A DNA stretch of 64,000 nt, taken from Musa acuminata AAA Group. Taxonomy: Eukaryota > Streptophyta > Magnoliopsida > Zingiberales > Musaceae. Below the pieces are notes generated by a model, which saw nothing but the letters and a program-made list of their open reading frames with translations, was not told where the DNA came from and searched no databases. The first letter of the stretch is position 1. Every line of letters begins with the position of its first letter. Positions 1 to 9,587 of this stretch are shown here, piece by piece. Location of the stretch: the NCBI RefSeq assembly GCF_036884655.1, contig NC_088356.1, positions 17,354,001 through 17,418,000 on the forward strand, written 5' to 3'. The position numbers and the translations under genes are program-made.

Positions 1-520
1 CTAGCAACAAAGCTTTTTTGATCAGAAAACTTATGAACCTAAAATATAGAGAGAGTGCTTCTATTGCTGAGCATTTGAATGAAATACAGAGTATTACTAA
101 CCAGTTATCCTCTATGAAAATGTCTCTTGATGATGAGTTGTAAGCATTGTTACTTCTCAATTCATTGCCAGAAAGTTGGGAGACACTAGTGGTTTCCCTT
201 AGTAATTCTACACCAGATGGTATTATCACCATGAGTCAAGTAACAAGTAGTTTGTTGAATGAGGAGTTGAGAAGAAAGAGTTCAGTAACATCTCAGAATG
301 ATTCACAAGCACTTATCTCATAGAACAGAGGAAGGTCAAAGTCTAGAAGTAGTTCATGCATGGGTAGAAGCAAGTCAAGACCAAGAAAAGATATTGTTTG
401 CTATAACTATGGTGAGAAAGGATATTACAAGAATTAATGTAAGCAACCTAAGAAGAACAAGAAAAAGAAAAAATAAGTTGAGTATACAGAGTCAAAAGAT
501 AATATCACAACTATAGTGCG
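1..520 (+). pseudogene. copia gag remnant (UBN2-type capsid and zinc knuckle)
   Basis: One frame reads through a capsid region (SIAEHLNEIQSITNQL, then LLLNSLPESWETLVVSLSNS), typical of copia UBN2 gag. It ends in a basic tail after a degenerate CCHC knuckle reading CYNYGEKGYYKN, stop, C, near 395-440. The first conserved Cys pair and the His are altered. In-frame stops lie at about 138 (TAA), 320 (TAG) and 437 (TAA). The first two fit CAA or CAG decay. The N terminus lies left of the window. An ATG-started frame at 298-516 is a shadow of this region in another frame. Confidence 0.75.
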
Positions 521-584
521 GGGTGGTGATTATTTGATTTTATCTCCTTCTAATGATATTTTTTCTTGTGTGGTAGGATCTTAA

Positions 585-960
585 GTAGGTGATTGACACA
601 TGTGCTTCTTATCATACTACACCATGAAGGGAGTTTTTTGCTACATTCAGGTCTGAAAATTTTGGTGTTGTCAAGATGGGCAACTATGACATAGCAGACA
701 TCATTGACATGGGTGATATCCATTTAAAGACCAACCTTGGCTGCAAGTTGGTGCTTAAGGATGTGAGGCATGTGGTTGACTTGAGGCTGAATTTAATTTT
801 AGTTGGAAGGCTAGATGATAAAGACTATGATAGCATATTTCATAGAGGGTAATGAAAGCTCAGTAAGGGTTCTCTTGTTATAGCTAGTGGAAAGAAATAT
901 CATACTTTGTACATGTTGCAGGCTAAAGCTTATGGTGAGCAGTTAAATGCTACATAAAAA
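585..960 (+). pseudogene. copia aspartic protease region, decayed
   Basis: The frame reads IDTCASYHTTP, then after a TGA stop REFFATFRSENFGVVKMGN and VLKDVRHVVDLRLNLI. The family's catalytic triad is normally D-[ST]-G/A; here it reads D-T-C-A, an unusual form that may be degenerate. Stops include TGA in a position that is Arg in relatives (CGA to TGA) and a TAA-TGA pair near 851-856 where relatives have a Trp (TGG to TGA). The enzyme would cut the Gag-Pol polyprotein. It follows gag directly and precedes the GAG-pre-integrase segment. Confidence 0.65.
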
Positions 961-2000
961 GACTTCAGCATGGAGTTATGGCATAGGCAATTGGGACACA
1001 TAAGTGAGAAGGAGCTGCAAGCTCTTTCCAAGAGAGAGGTATTACCAGACCTCAAAGGTATACATCTGAACCCTTGTATTAATTGTTTGGCTAGTAAACA
1101 ACATAGAGTTTCATTTGCTAGTGCTGCTTTATCTAGAAAAATGCATGCCTTAGACCGTGTTTATACAGATGTATGTGGTCCTTTGAGGACAAAAACTCCT
1201 AGTGGATCTATTGATGTTCTTGGTATAAGTAGTGCACTTTTATTTTGTCACTTTTATAGATGATTTTTCTAGGAAAGTTTGGGCCTATGCTTTTAAGACC
1301 AAAGATCAGGTTATTAATGTATTCAAAGAGTTTCATGCCAAGGTTGAAAGGGAGATAGAAAGGCAATTGAAATGCATAAGATCAGATAATGGTGGTGAGT
1401 ATATAGGATTATTTAATGATTATTGCAGGTCACATGAGATCCAACATGAGATGACAGTTCCTGATACACCTCAGCATAATGCAATTGCAGAGAGGATGAA
1501 CCGCACCATCATGGAAAAGATTATATGTATGCTTTCATAGGCCAAGCAACCCAAATGGTTTTGGGATGAGGCTTTGAGGACTACAGTTGATGTGATCAAC
1601 TTATCACTATGTATAGCCCTAGATGGTGATGTTGCAGAGCATGTATGGTTAGGGAAAGATGTTTCCCACAAACATTTGAGAGTGTTTGGTTGTCATGCAT
1701 TTGCATATATTCCAAATAATGAGAGGTCCAAGCTGGATGGTAAGACTAAATAATGTATTTTTCTTGGTTACTCACATGATCAGTTTGGTTATAGGCTTTG
1801 AGATCCAGAAAAGTAGAAGGTGTTCAGACGCAGAGATGTTGTCTTCTTTGATGATCAAACCTTTGAGGATTTGAAGAAGAAGGTACCAGCCAAGACTTTT
1901 GCAGAAGGATTAGCAGATCGTGACCCAGTTACTCCTTCAGTATATCAAGGTGATGGGGGAGATGTGCAGGAAGATGGTGTAGAGTCTGATGTTGATCTAC
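961..2000 (+). pseudogene. copia integrase with one frameshift
   Basis: It begins with the pre-integrase zinc region (WHRQLGHISEKEL then CINCLASKQHRVSF, the HHCC pattern). It continues into the catalytic core: Asp in YTDVCGPL near 1169, Asp in SDNGGEY near 1387, Glu in AERMN near 1488, so the DDE triad is readable. Around 1225-1260 the frame shifts by one base between GISSAL and YFVTFIDDFSR. Later stops near 1540 and 1750 fall at positions usually Gln, Trp or Arg. The C-terminal part includes HLRVFGCHAFAYIP and CIFLGYS, conserved in copia. Non-functional. Confidence 0.85.
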
Positions 2001-2040
2001 CTGTAGGACATGTTGAGTAAGAAGAAGTTGGAGAGCAACT

Positions 2041-2975
2041 TTCCGCAGAACCTCAGTTGAGAAGATCTTCTAGACAACGTCAACCTTCTAGAAGATACTC
2101 TATAGATGAGTATGTGATGCTTACTGATGTAAGTGAACCAGAGAGTTATCAGGAAGCAGTTGAAAGTGAGCAGAAAGAGAAGTGGTTAGTTGCTATATAG
2201 GAAGAGATGAATGCTCTTCAGAAGAACCACACTTATGATTTGGTGCTACTACCAAATGGAATGAAGGCCTTAAAGAACAAGTGGGTTTTCAGGTTGAAGA
2301 CTCAAGAATATTATTCTCAATCAAAGTATAAAGCTAGATTGCTTGTAAAAGGCTTTGGTCAAAAGAAAGGTATTGATTTTGAAGAGATTTTTTTTTCCTG
2401 TTGTTAAAATGTCTTCTATTCGTGTTGCTCTTGGTATTGCTGCTAGCTAGGACTTGGAGGTTGAGCAGTTAGATGTGAAGACAACTTTCCTTTATGAGGA
2501 TTTGAATGAGGAAATTTATATGGAGCAACCAAAAGGCTTCAAAGTCAAAGGTCAAGAAAACTTTGTCTACAAATTGAAGAAGAGCTTGTACGGGCTAAAG
2601 CAAGCTCCAAGACAATGGTACAGAAAGTTTGATTCATTTATGACAGAAAATGGATACAAAAGAATGGATTCAGATCATTGTGTGTATATCAAATGGTTTG
2701 GTGAGGATTTTATTATTCTCTTACTTTATATTGATGACATGCTTATTCTTGGGAAAGATATATCTAAAATTGACAGATTGAAGAAAGAACTGAGTGAGTC
2801 TTTTGTAATGAAGGACATAGGGCCAGTAAAGCAAATACTAGGTATGTATATTTCCTATTACAAGAAAAATAAGAAGATTTAGTTGTTATAGGAGAAATAC
2901 ATCGATAAGGTATTGGAACGATTCGGTATGAGCAATGCAAAACCAATTAGTTCTCCTCTTATAGGTCACTTCTAG
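2041..2975 (+). pseudogene. copia reverse transcriptase with poly-T frameshift
   Basis: The linker RRSSRQRQPSRRYS leads into RT: EEMNALQKNHTYDLV, NKWVFRLK, ARLLVKGFGQKKGIDFEEIF. At 2388-2396 a run of nine T replaces a shorter one and shifts the frame. The other frame continues [56 protein letters not shown] and the catalytic YIDD box (LLLYIDDMLILG, near 2725-2760). Stops after KKNKKI (2880) and nearby are consistent with CAG or CAA decay. RT would copy the element RNA into cDNA. Confidence 0.88.
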
Positions 2976-3666
2976 TTGTGCTCAGAACAAAATCCGTTAA
3001 GTGATGAGGAGAATGAGAAAATGTAAAAGGTTCCTTATGCTTCAGCAGTTGGAAGTTTAATATATGTAATGGTATGTACGAGGCCAGACATCGCATATGC
3101 AGTTGGTGTTACTAGCAGATTTCTTGCACATCCAAGCAAAGAGCATTGGGCAGTAGTGAAGTGAATTTTTATATATCTCAGAGGGAGCTCTAAGATTTGT
3201 TTAAGCTTTGAAGGTGGACCACGTGTTGACAGATTACATAGATGCAAATATGGCAAGAGATATAGATACGAGGAAGTCTACTTCAAGTTATGTACTTACT
3301 TTTGCAGGGGGAGCTGTGTCATGGCAATCCAAGTTGCAAATGTGTATTGCTCTCTCCACCACAGAAGCAGAATATATTGCTGCTATAGAGGTATACAAAG
3401 AAATATTATGGATGAAAGAATTCTTACAAGAATTGGGACTGAAACAGGAAAATTATGTGATGCATTGTAACAGCCAAAGTGTCATCCATTTGTGTAAGAA
3501 TTCAATGTTTCATTCCAAGTCAAAGCATATAGATGTCAGATACCATTGGATTCGAAATGTATTTGAAGAGAAGCAGTTGCAGCTTCAGAAAATTCACACA
3601 GATGACAACGGAGCAGACATGTTGACAAAAACTTTACCAAAAAAAAGACATGAGATATGTCGATAG
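2976..3666 (+). pseudogene. copia RNase H with catalytic Asp changed to Asn
   Basis: The frame covers VPYASAVGSLIYVMVCTRPD, then MARDIDTRKSTSSYVLTFAG, SWQSKLQMCIALSTTEAEY, and KHIDVRYHWIR. RNase H degrades the RNA of the RNA/DNA hybrid. Acidic residues visible are the Asp before ANMA, the Glu of TTEAEY and the Asp of KHIDVRYH. The Asp expected in the CDSQS-type motif is Asn here (AAC at 3469-3471), a G-to-A change that should abolish catalysis. A stop at about 3162 interrupts the upstream linker. The frame ends shortly before the PPT. Confidence 0.88.
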
Positions 3667-3720
3667 CTGATCGGCATGGCTTCATATTGAGGAGTCATGG
3701 GATAGCCTCCCTTATAGGCT

Positions 3721-3732
3721 GAAGGGGGAGGT
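3721..3732 (+). promoter_or_regulatory. polypurine tract of the Tork-like element
   Basis: Purine-rich GAAGGGGGAGGT lies immediately before the TG that opens the LTR. In LTR retrotransposons this tract resists RNase H and primes plus-strand DNA synthesis. Its position fixes the LTR start. Confidence 0.85.
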
Positions 3733-4350
3733 TGTTGGGCTGACAACCCAAAGTGGGTTCAGCCCATGGTGGGCTTTATTAGCCCATAGCTCATACCCTT
3801 TTAGCCTAACCCTAGATCAATATAAGGGGGGTGTGGTGGCTACGTTTTGAGGTGTAGGTGGCTGTGTTTTTGGGAGAAAAACTACAGCAACATGGTGATC
3901 CTTGCAACAGCAAAAAGGAGGAGAAAAAGACAGAAATCCAAGGAAAAAGAAAGGGAAGAAAACAAGGACAATGCAGAGAGACTGTTCTCAATCATCCAGC
4001 ACTGTTCTCATCTCAGGTTAGATCAAATCTACAGTAGATTCTTACTGTGATTACTTGGGGAGAATTAGGGAAGATCTAGATATTGAGCACAGTGATATGA
4101 TCCTTGTATCCCAGTTATTCTCTTGTAATTGTTGCTAGGGTTTTGGGCAAGAGATTGAGATTTGTATATTTATTATTATTATAGTGGATTATCTCTAGTT
4201 TGTCCCGTGGTTTTTACCCTTCACATTGAAGGGGCTTTCCACATATATCTTGGTGTTAGATTTGATTGTGATTTTATTTAATTCGGCTGCGTATTATGGT
4301 CTTCTAGTACTTGTTTATATATAAAAGTTATTCCGCATTATATCCCATCA
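3733..4350 (+). repeat. 3' LTR of the Tork-like element (about 618 bp)
   Basis: It starts TGTTGGGCTGACAACCC directly after the PPT and ends near ATCCCATCA. The start is firm and the end is approximate, because the partner LTR is outside the window. A TATA-like box (TATAAGG) lies at 3821, about 88 bp in, and would set the transcript start. Confidence 0.75.
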
Positions 4351-5370
4351 GTTGGGACTGGACCTAAGCCCTGCTTGAACTTGATTCTGACCCAAGAACC
4401 AACACCGGAAGAGCCAAGCTACTGGCCAAATAGACAAGCAGACTGATGGAATCTCTGATAACTCTGGCTCCACGAGCACATAACATGTGGGCAAACTACT
4501 AAAGACTTGTATAGCAAGGGACGGGTACTATAAGAATTCATAGGACAAACACTAAGTATAAGAATGAGAATATGGTATGATCTAGCGGCCAAGCTACTAC
4601 TTAAGACTTGCTGTAGACTGTTACTATATACTTTGTTGGAGCTCCCGAAAACTAGTTTCATCGTGTCTGAAAGGAGAGGTTGACAAAGGGAAGCTGTTCG
4701 TTTACTAAATAACGTAAGTTGTAAATACTCTCTTCAACAAGCAAGGGCAAGAAGCTAAAGCCAAAGTGAAAGGGCAGGGCGAAAGAATAGGTCTAGATAC
4801 TTTCCTGCTCCAGTAGATTCTCTTGTTCCTACTCTGACTCTTGATCCAGCTTATGCTTCTAATCCCATATAAGATAGAGTTCCCGCATATTCTCCTGTTC
4901 CTACGCCGGATACAGCTTACTCAACTGATCTTGTTCCCGCTTCATATCTAGCTGATGCATCATCTCTTTCTTCCCTTAGTTGAGCACTTGGTATATCTGT
5001 TTTTCAATATACTGAACCCGCTTTTTCTTATACTGGAACTACCGATTCCGTTGGCTATGTCTCCCCTCCTGATCTTGTAACTGCTCGAACTGGAACGGCA
5101 AATTCTGATTCTGGAGCTCCAGCCTCTTATTCTATTTATTCATTTAGAGTTCAATTCATACTTTGGTTAGGTTGAATTCTGACTAGTGAGAGAAAGAGCA
5201 CTCAAACGCATAGCTAGTAGGCAAGCAACTATTAAGGGATGGTTTCATTCTTTGTTAGTTGCTAGAGGCAGAGGAGAGTCAGAGTAACGCTTGTCAGCAG
5301 TAGACTATAAGGGAGTTGTTGCCTTACTTCTATTAAGGAAAGTGATCTTAAGGCGAGAAATCAGTCAACT

Positions 5371-5471
5371 AGATCCATCCCTATTCCTATATTAATTACT
5401 TTATATGCTTTGGGGTGCTCCAAAGTAGAAGAGATCTATCCATATTCTTCTATTAATTACTTTATATGCTT
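5371..5471. repeat. direct repeat, two copies about 35 bp
   Basis: Near-identical segments containing TATTAATTACTTTATATGCT occur at about 5375-5410 and 5436-5471, separated by a short spacer. Both are preceded by a variant of CCTATTC or CATATTC. Confidence 0.75.
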
Positions 5472-6063
5472 GTTTGTTGGGTGCCTAGTTTCATAGATGT
5501 CGGTGCCTATCCAGTGTTTTACTCGGAAGTTAACAGTGTTGTCGGGTCTAATACCTTACCATGAAGTTTCAAATGAATTAGTCGCCTCATCTCATATAAA
5601 TTCAAGTAAACAACTTCTATCAACACAGCATACATATGTGGAACACAACGTTAAATGCTTCAGTCAATCACCAACTCTTCTCGCATCGCCAACATCCGAA
5701 ATAAGATTCGAAACTGCTTTGGAGCTATGGTTCCGGTGTGAAGTAAACATCCCTATTATTCTCAGTATTCTTAGTAAAGCAATAGGCTACCCGAATGGAA
5801 CACCTACTGGATAACAAGGTACGAACATCGGCTAACAAGACTATAGCTCAAGACAGGTAAATCACCAGTACCCTTAACGACTGTAACAAGGAATACATAA
5901 TGCAAGTAAGAAGGCAAAGAGCTGGTATCGGATCGGAGGGAATCCAACCAATGCTTCTCATCCTTCAGCTCGATTCTAATAGGACCTTAGCCCGGAACGT
6001 AGCTTGCCCCACTCTACTGATGAGGATGAAAACACCGCGAACAGGGCTAGAGCTCCCACCGAC

Positions 6064-6223
6064 AAGGATCGAACTAATGCCAACAAGAGTTGAACTCAGG
6101 AATCAATCCCCACTCCTCAAGGATCGAACGAATGCCAACAAGACTTAACTCAGGAATCAACCCCTACTCCTAAAGGATCGAACTAATGCCAACAAGACTT
6201 AACTCAGGAATAAACCTACTCCT
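6064..6223. repeat. tandem repeat, about 54-55 bp, three units
   Basis: Units begin AAGGATCGAAC at 6064, 6119 and 6173 (spacing 55 and 54), each followed by AATGCCAACAAGA and ACTCAGGAAT. The third unit is slightly shortened. No coding role is evident. Confidence 0.85.
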
Positions 6224-6520
6224 AGTAAGCGCTAACCTCGGAACTCCGCCTATATTCCTTCCCCATGAGCCTGCCCCGCTTTAACTTCATTATTTACCTT
6301 ATGATAGGTAGTTGGGCTAGTGCTTCTAATACTTCAACAATAAACTGGGAAGCCGGCCTACTACTTAGAATACTTGCATCCCATAACACTTAGAAGATAC
6401 TTACTTCACAAACTAACCAAGGCTACCTCTCTTTGTTTTCAGTCCAGCATTGCTCTATCTCATTCTGCTTCTCTTTGCTTCGAATCTGATATTACAGTAA
6501 AACAGGACTTTAACTCATAA

Positions 6521-6829
6521 CCAGTAATTCGACTGGTGTCTGCGAAAGAAGAGGAGGAAGAAGGCAGTGCGGTGGAAGAGGCTGCGACTGTGGCAACAAC
6601 AGCGGCGGTGGCTGCGGCAGCTACATTTGGGAAAGTAAAAAAAGGAAGGAACGAGAATAGGGAAGAGCAGGTGAATGTGCCCCTATATTCTGCACGAGCT
6701 GCAGTTGTGGAGCAAGAAAGAAGATTGGAGCAGAAAATGAAAATAGGGAGAGGAGATAAAGGAAAAATAGAAGAAGGATTCGGGCATATACCTTCTTCGG
6801 ATCTTCATATCAAAATCTTCGAAAGGTAA
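6521..6829 (+). other. open frame with splice-donor-like end, unknown, doubtful
   Basis: The frame is open from after a TAA at 6518 to 6829 and has no ATG; the first possible start is GTG at 6536. The product would have a run of Glu (KEEEEEGS), an Ala-rich stretch (TTAAVAAAATF) and a charged C-terminal half. The coding strand runs into AAAG/GTAAGTATT at about 6825, a strong plant splice-donor match, so it could be an exon or an exon of a transposon-borne gene. No homologue is recognised and no partner exon is visible in the AT-rich DNA that follows. Chance is a fair alternative. Confidence 0.2.
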
Positions 6830-6839
6830 GTATTCCGAT

Positions 6840-8271
6840 CCTTCCTATTGCAAGCTTTCTAATCTTTCCTATTGCAAGTGTCCTGATATTTCTTAATTAT
6901 AATTTTATATCTATATTTGCTTTGAATATGAGAAACTTTGAATTGTTCTAGCCTTGTATTTGATATATCTCCTGTTTAGATGTAACGATTTGAATCTGTG
7001 AAACTTCCGAGATTTTGACCTTTCTACATTGTTATGGTTATAACTTCATGCACTGACATCTGATTTGGACAAAACTTATTTGATCTGAATATAAACTCAT
7101 AAACATTTCTTTTGATAGCTTTTTTTTAGAAATTCGGAGTAAGTATGCTTACCCAAACTTTTGTTTCAAATGAGCCTATAGATTCTCCAAAACAGGGATC
7201 ATAATTTCTGATCTTTTGATACTAAAATGCCTATAAGTCTTTGTTGGAAACTTTGATTTATTCAAAACATATTTCATTAGAAACTAAACTCGTAGATCTT
7301 TCTTTTGATTCTTAGATTGAAAGATTTAGAGTCCAAATGCCTACCCAGTTATCTATTGAATCCGACCCTATGAATTCTGCAAAATAATGATTTTATTTTC
7401 TGACCTTTGGTTACTAAATCAATTGTAACTCTTTGTTGGAAACTTTGATTCATATGAAGCTTATTTTATCTGAAAATAGATTGAAATATCTTTCTACAAT
7501 AATTTTCTTGAGTATATTGGAGTACGATTGATAGTTTGAATCATTTGTTCAATATGCCTCTCGAATTCTGCCAAAAATCGAGCTTTGGTCGATTTAACAT
7601 ATTCTGGTTTCATTCCTTTGGAAATTGATTTCATTTAGCTTTCTTGTTCAATTGAGTTTTATATTACTACTTTGAATTCTTATATGCTCTTGTCTTTAAA
7701 ATTATCTATATTCTTGAAAACTATTATGTAACGTTTATGCTATATTGTATTGACTCATATAGGCACATGTATATCCAATTGTTCTGCATTTGCTTTCGAT
7801 ATGTGACTATTCTAGTTTTATTCCTTTGGACATTGAATTCATCTAACCTTCTTATTTGAATTGAGCTATATATGATTGCTTAGAATCTTTGTATGCTTTT
7901 GCTTTAATTTCCTTTCAAATCTCAATACATTTATGAAAGATTATGCTTACATCGTATTGACTCGTAAAGGCATATGTACATTTTGTTGTTCCGCATATGC
8001 TTCCGATATGTGCTATTTATTGTTCATACTATCCTTTTGTACTCTGGTGTTTATGGGATATTGTGAACCTTTGCTAGAAATAGTGAAGGGAGTTATGCAT
8101 AGAGCCTGTGATGCTCTGTCGGTCCCCTATGACTTCACTCAGACGTGGGTGGACACAGGTTTTATAGATGTGAATTTGACTGAATATTTCTTAGTGTCCT
8201 TAAATGTTAGTTTGGATCCTGGATTGATTTGTTATGAAAATTTTTAATATTATTGATATTTTGAGGGGCGT
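6840..8271. repeat. AT-rich non-coding DNA with diverged tandem repeats, possible LTR or leader remnant
   Basis: Two sets of diverged direct repeats are visible. One has about 190-200 bp spacing across 7060-7460, sharing CTTTGTTGGAAACTTTGATT and neighbouring phrases. The other has about 205 bp spacing, 7601-7805 against 7808-8010, sharing TTCCTTTGGA, TTGACTC and GATATGTG landmarks. The right edge ends in TTTGAGGGGCGTGACA, which resembles the terminus of some gypsy LTRs, and abuts the S0 gag fragment. The 123-codon frame at 7876-8247 follows no family and is not called. Confidence 0.45.
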
Positions 8272-9110
8272 GACACTCACTTTTAAAATGTCCTAGCCTT
8301 TTGCATTTATAACAAGTTATTGTATCTTTTTTAAGTTCGTTTTTATTCTTAGATTATTATTTTATGAACCCTTTAAATTTTCTTATGAGGAGTTTAAAGT
8401 CATCATCATCACTTGAGCTTTCACTCGAGTGGTCTTCTTTGGTTTTAAGTGCTATATCCTTCATGTTCTTTGGAAAATTGTTCTCACGTTCATCATGTGA
8501 CATGTAAATCATTTCGTAAGTCATTAATGACCCTATGGGTTCTTTAAGAGGAAAATTGTTCAAGTCTTTTGCTTCTTCAATAGCAGTTACCTTTGGATCC
8601 TAATTTTTTAGAACAGATTATAAAATTTTATTAACAAGTTTAAGATTAATAAAACATTTACAAGAGCTTTCAAACCATTGACAACATCTATAAAATGGGT
8701 ATACATATCACCAATGGTTTCATTTGGCTTCATTCGAAATAATCCAAAACTATGTACTAAAAGATTAATCTTAGATTCTTTAACTCTATTTATGCCTTTA
8801 TGAGTAATTTCAAATGTGTGCCAAATATCATGTATAGTTTCACAAGTCGAAATACAATTAAACTCATTTTTATCCAAAGCATTCATAACTTTAGCATTTA
8901 ATAAAAATATTTTCTTCTCAAAATTATTCCATTCAATGAATTCATTGGTTTAGAGGGTTTCTGAAAATTAAATTCAATGATATTTCATAAATTAAAATCC
9001 ATAGAAATTTAAAAAATCCTCATTCGTGTTTTTCAATATATGTAGTTCGTCCTATTGAATATAGGAGGACGAGTGATAAAGTGACCCTCTTGATTAATGA
9101 AAAAAGTCAT
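8272..9110 (-). pseudogene. SIRE-like gag remnant of S0
   Basis: Minus-strand frames carry NALDKNEFNCISTCETIHDI, THKGINRVKESKINLLVHSF, FRMKPNETIGDMYTHFIDV, and the acidic stretch SSESSSDDDDFKLLIRKFK. The last readable piece is a CCHC zinc knuckle CYKCKRLGHFKSEC ending at the left boundary. The pieces are separated by stops and frameshifts near 8600, 8890 and 8930. Gag would form the virus-like particle and bind element RNA. The knuckle residues themselves are intact. Confidence 0.8.
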
Positions 9111-9149
9111 ATAATATCTCTTGGGTGTTAGACTAATTGAGAGAGCTTG

Positions 9150-9161
9150 ACTCTGATACCA
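9150..9161 (-). promoter_or_regulatory. primer-binding site of S0 (tRNA-iMet)
   Basis: The plus strand reads ACTCTGATACCA, i.e. TGGTATCAGAGT on the element strand, one mismatch from the 3' end complement of plant initiator tRNA-Met. The LTR begins 2 bp away at 9164. Confidence 0.85.
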
Positions 9162-9587
9162 ACTGTTTGGATTGTAAAGGCACTTGGGGGGGGGGGGGGG
9201 GGGGTGAATTAGTGCTTTCGAAAAGTTAAAACGATTCAAAAAATTTTGTTTGATCAAACCTATATTGAATATACGTTTAACTTGGAATATGAGTAAAAGT
9301 AATAAGTAGCTAAATCAGTAAGCAATAAGAATGAAAAGTATAAAGGAAAATACAAATCGATTTATAGTGATTCGGTGATCCCGACCTGCGTCCACTTCCG
9401 ATTCATCTTCACTTGAAGTCACCGGCTTTTATTACCGATCTTCATTTTAACAGGCGAAGATCAACTACTATTGTTATAACTCTTTCTTTTTTTCATAGGC
9501 TCATGAGAGAATATTTATATCTCATTCCTCTCTTAAAAGACTTCTAACTTTAGGAGGAAGAGACTCAATAATTCAAGAAAGATTACT

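Larger units (their letters stand above)
1..4350 (+). mobile_element. Ty1/copia element, Tork-like (Tnt1 type), 5' end outside window
   Basis: Domain order on the plus strand is gag, protease, integrase, reverse transcriptase, RNase H, polypurine tract, LTR. This order (integrase before RT) defines Ty1/copia. Integrase wording such as YTDVCGPL, SDNGGEY and AERMNRTI, and the gag of UBN2 type, resemble the tobacco Tnt1/Tork lineage. The window opens inside gag, so the 5' LTR, the primer-binding site and the target-site duplication cannot be seen. The copy is dead: frameshifts in integrase and RT and many in-frame stops. Lineage assignment is from remembered motifs, not a tree. Confidence 0.9.
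4351..6520. other. unassigned low-coding stretch, mosaic and repeat-bearing
   Basis: No recognisable protein domain. The base composition is more even than the AT-rich DNA to its right. A stretch at 4795-5165 can be read as a Pro/Ala/Ser/Thr/Tyr-rich low-complexity peptide broken by stops. A 105-codon ATG-started frame at 5497-5814 matches nothing I know. The texture recalls plant mitochondrial intergenic DNA transferred to the nucleus, but no mitochondrial gene is visible, so that is only a hypothesis. Confidence 0.4.
8272..9587 (-). mobile_element. S0, SIRE/Maximus-like copia fragment (gag, PBS, partial 5' LTR)
   Basis: Reading right to left: a 5' LTR fragment (9164-9587), a tRNA-iMet primer-binding site (9150-9161), then gag up to its zinc knuckle, where the copy stops at 8272. 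The gag wording is the same as in S1 to S5, and the LTR edge has the same C-tract, here 19 bases (9186-9204). The left side is cut at the junction with unrelated DNA. The right side is cut where X1 begins with TGCTAGTC. More diverged than the other family members, so probably older. Confidence 0.85.

Noticed and set aside
3847..4050. 67-codon frame in the Tork-like LTR
   Set aside because: Lies downstream of the TATA box inside the LTR, low-complexity Lys/Arg/Glu run; probably leader sequence.
5497..5814. 105-codon ATG-started frame
   Set aside because: No recognisable motif, no neighbouring gene signals, and it is in a mosaic repeat-bearing stretch; kept only as part of the unassigned region.
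7876..8247. 123-codon frame with hydrophobic Cys/Phe-rich sequence
   Set aside because: It falls in diverged tandem-repeat DNA, matches no family, and the homologous upstream repeat is not open.
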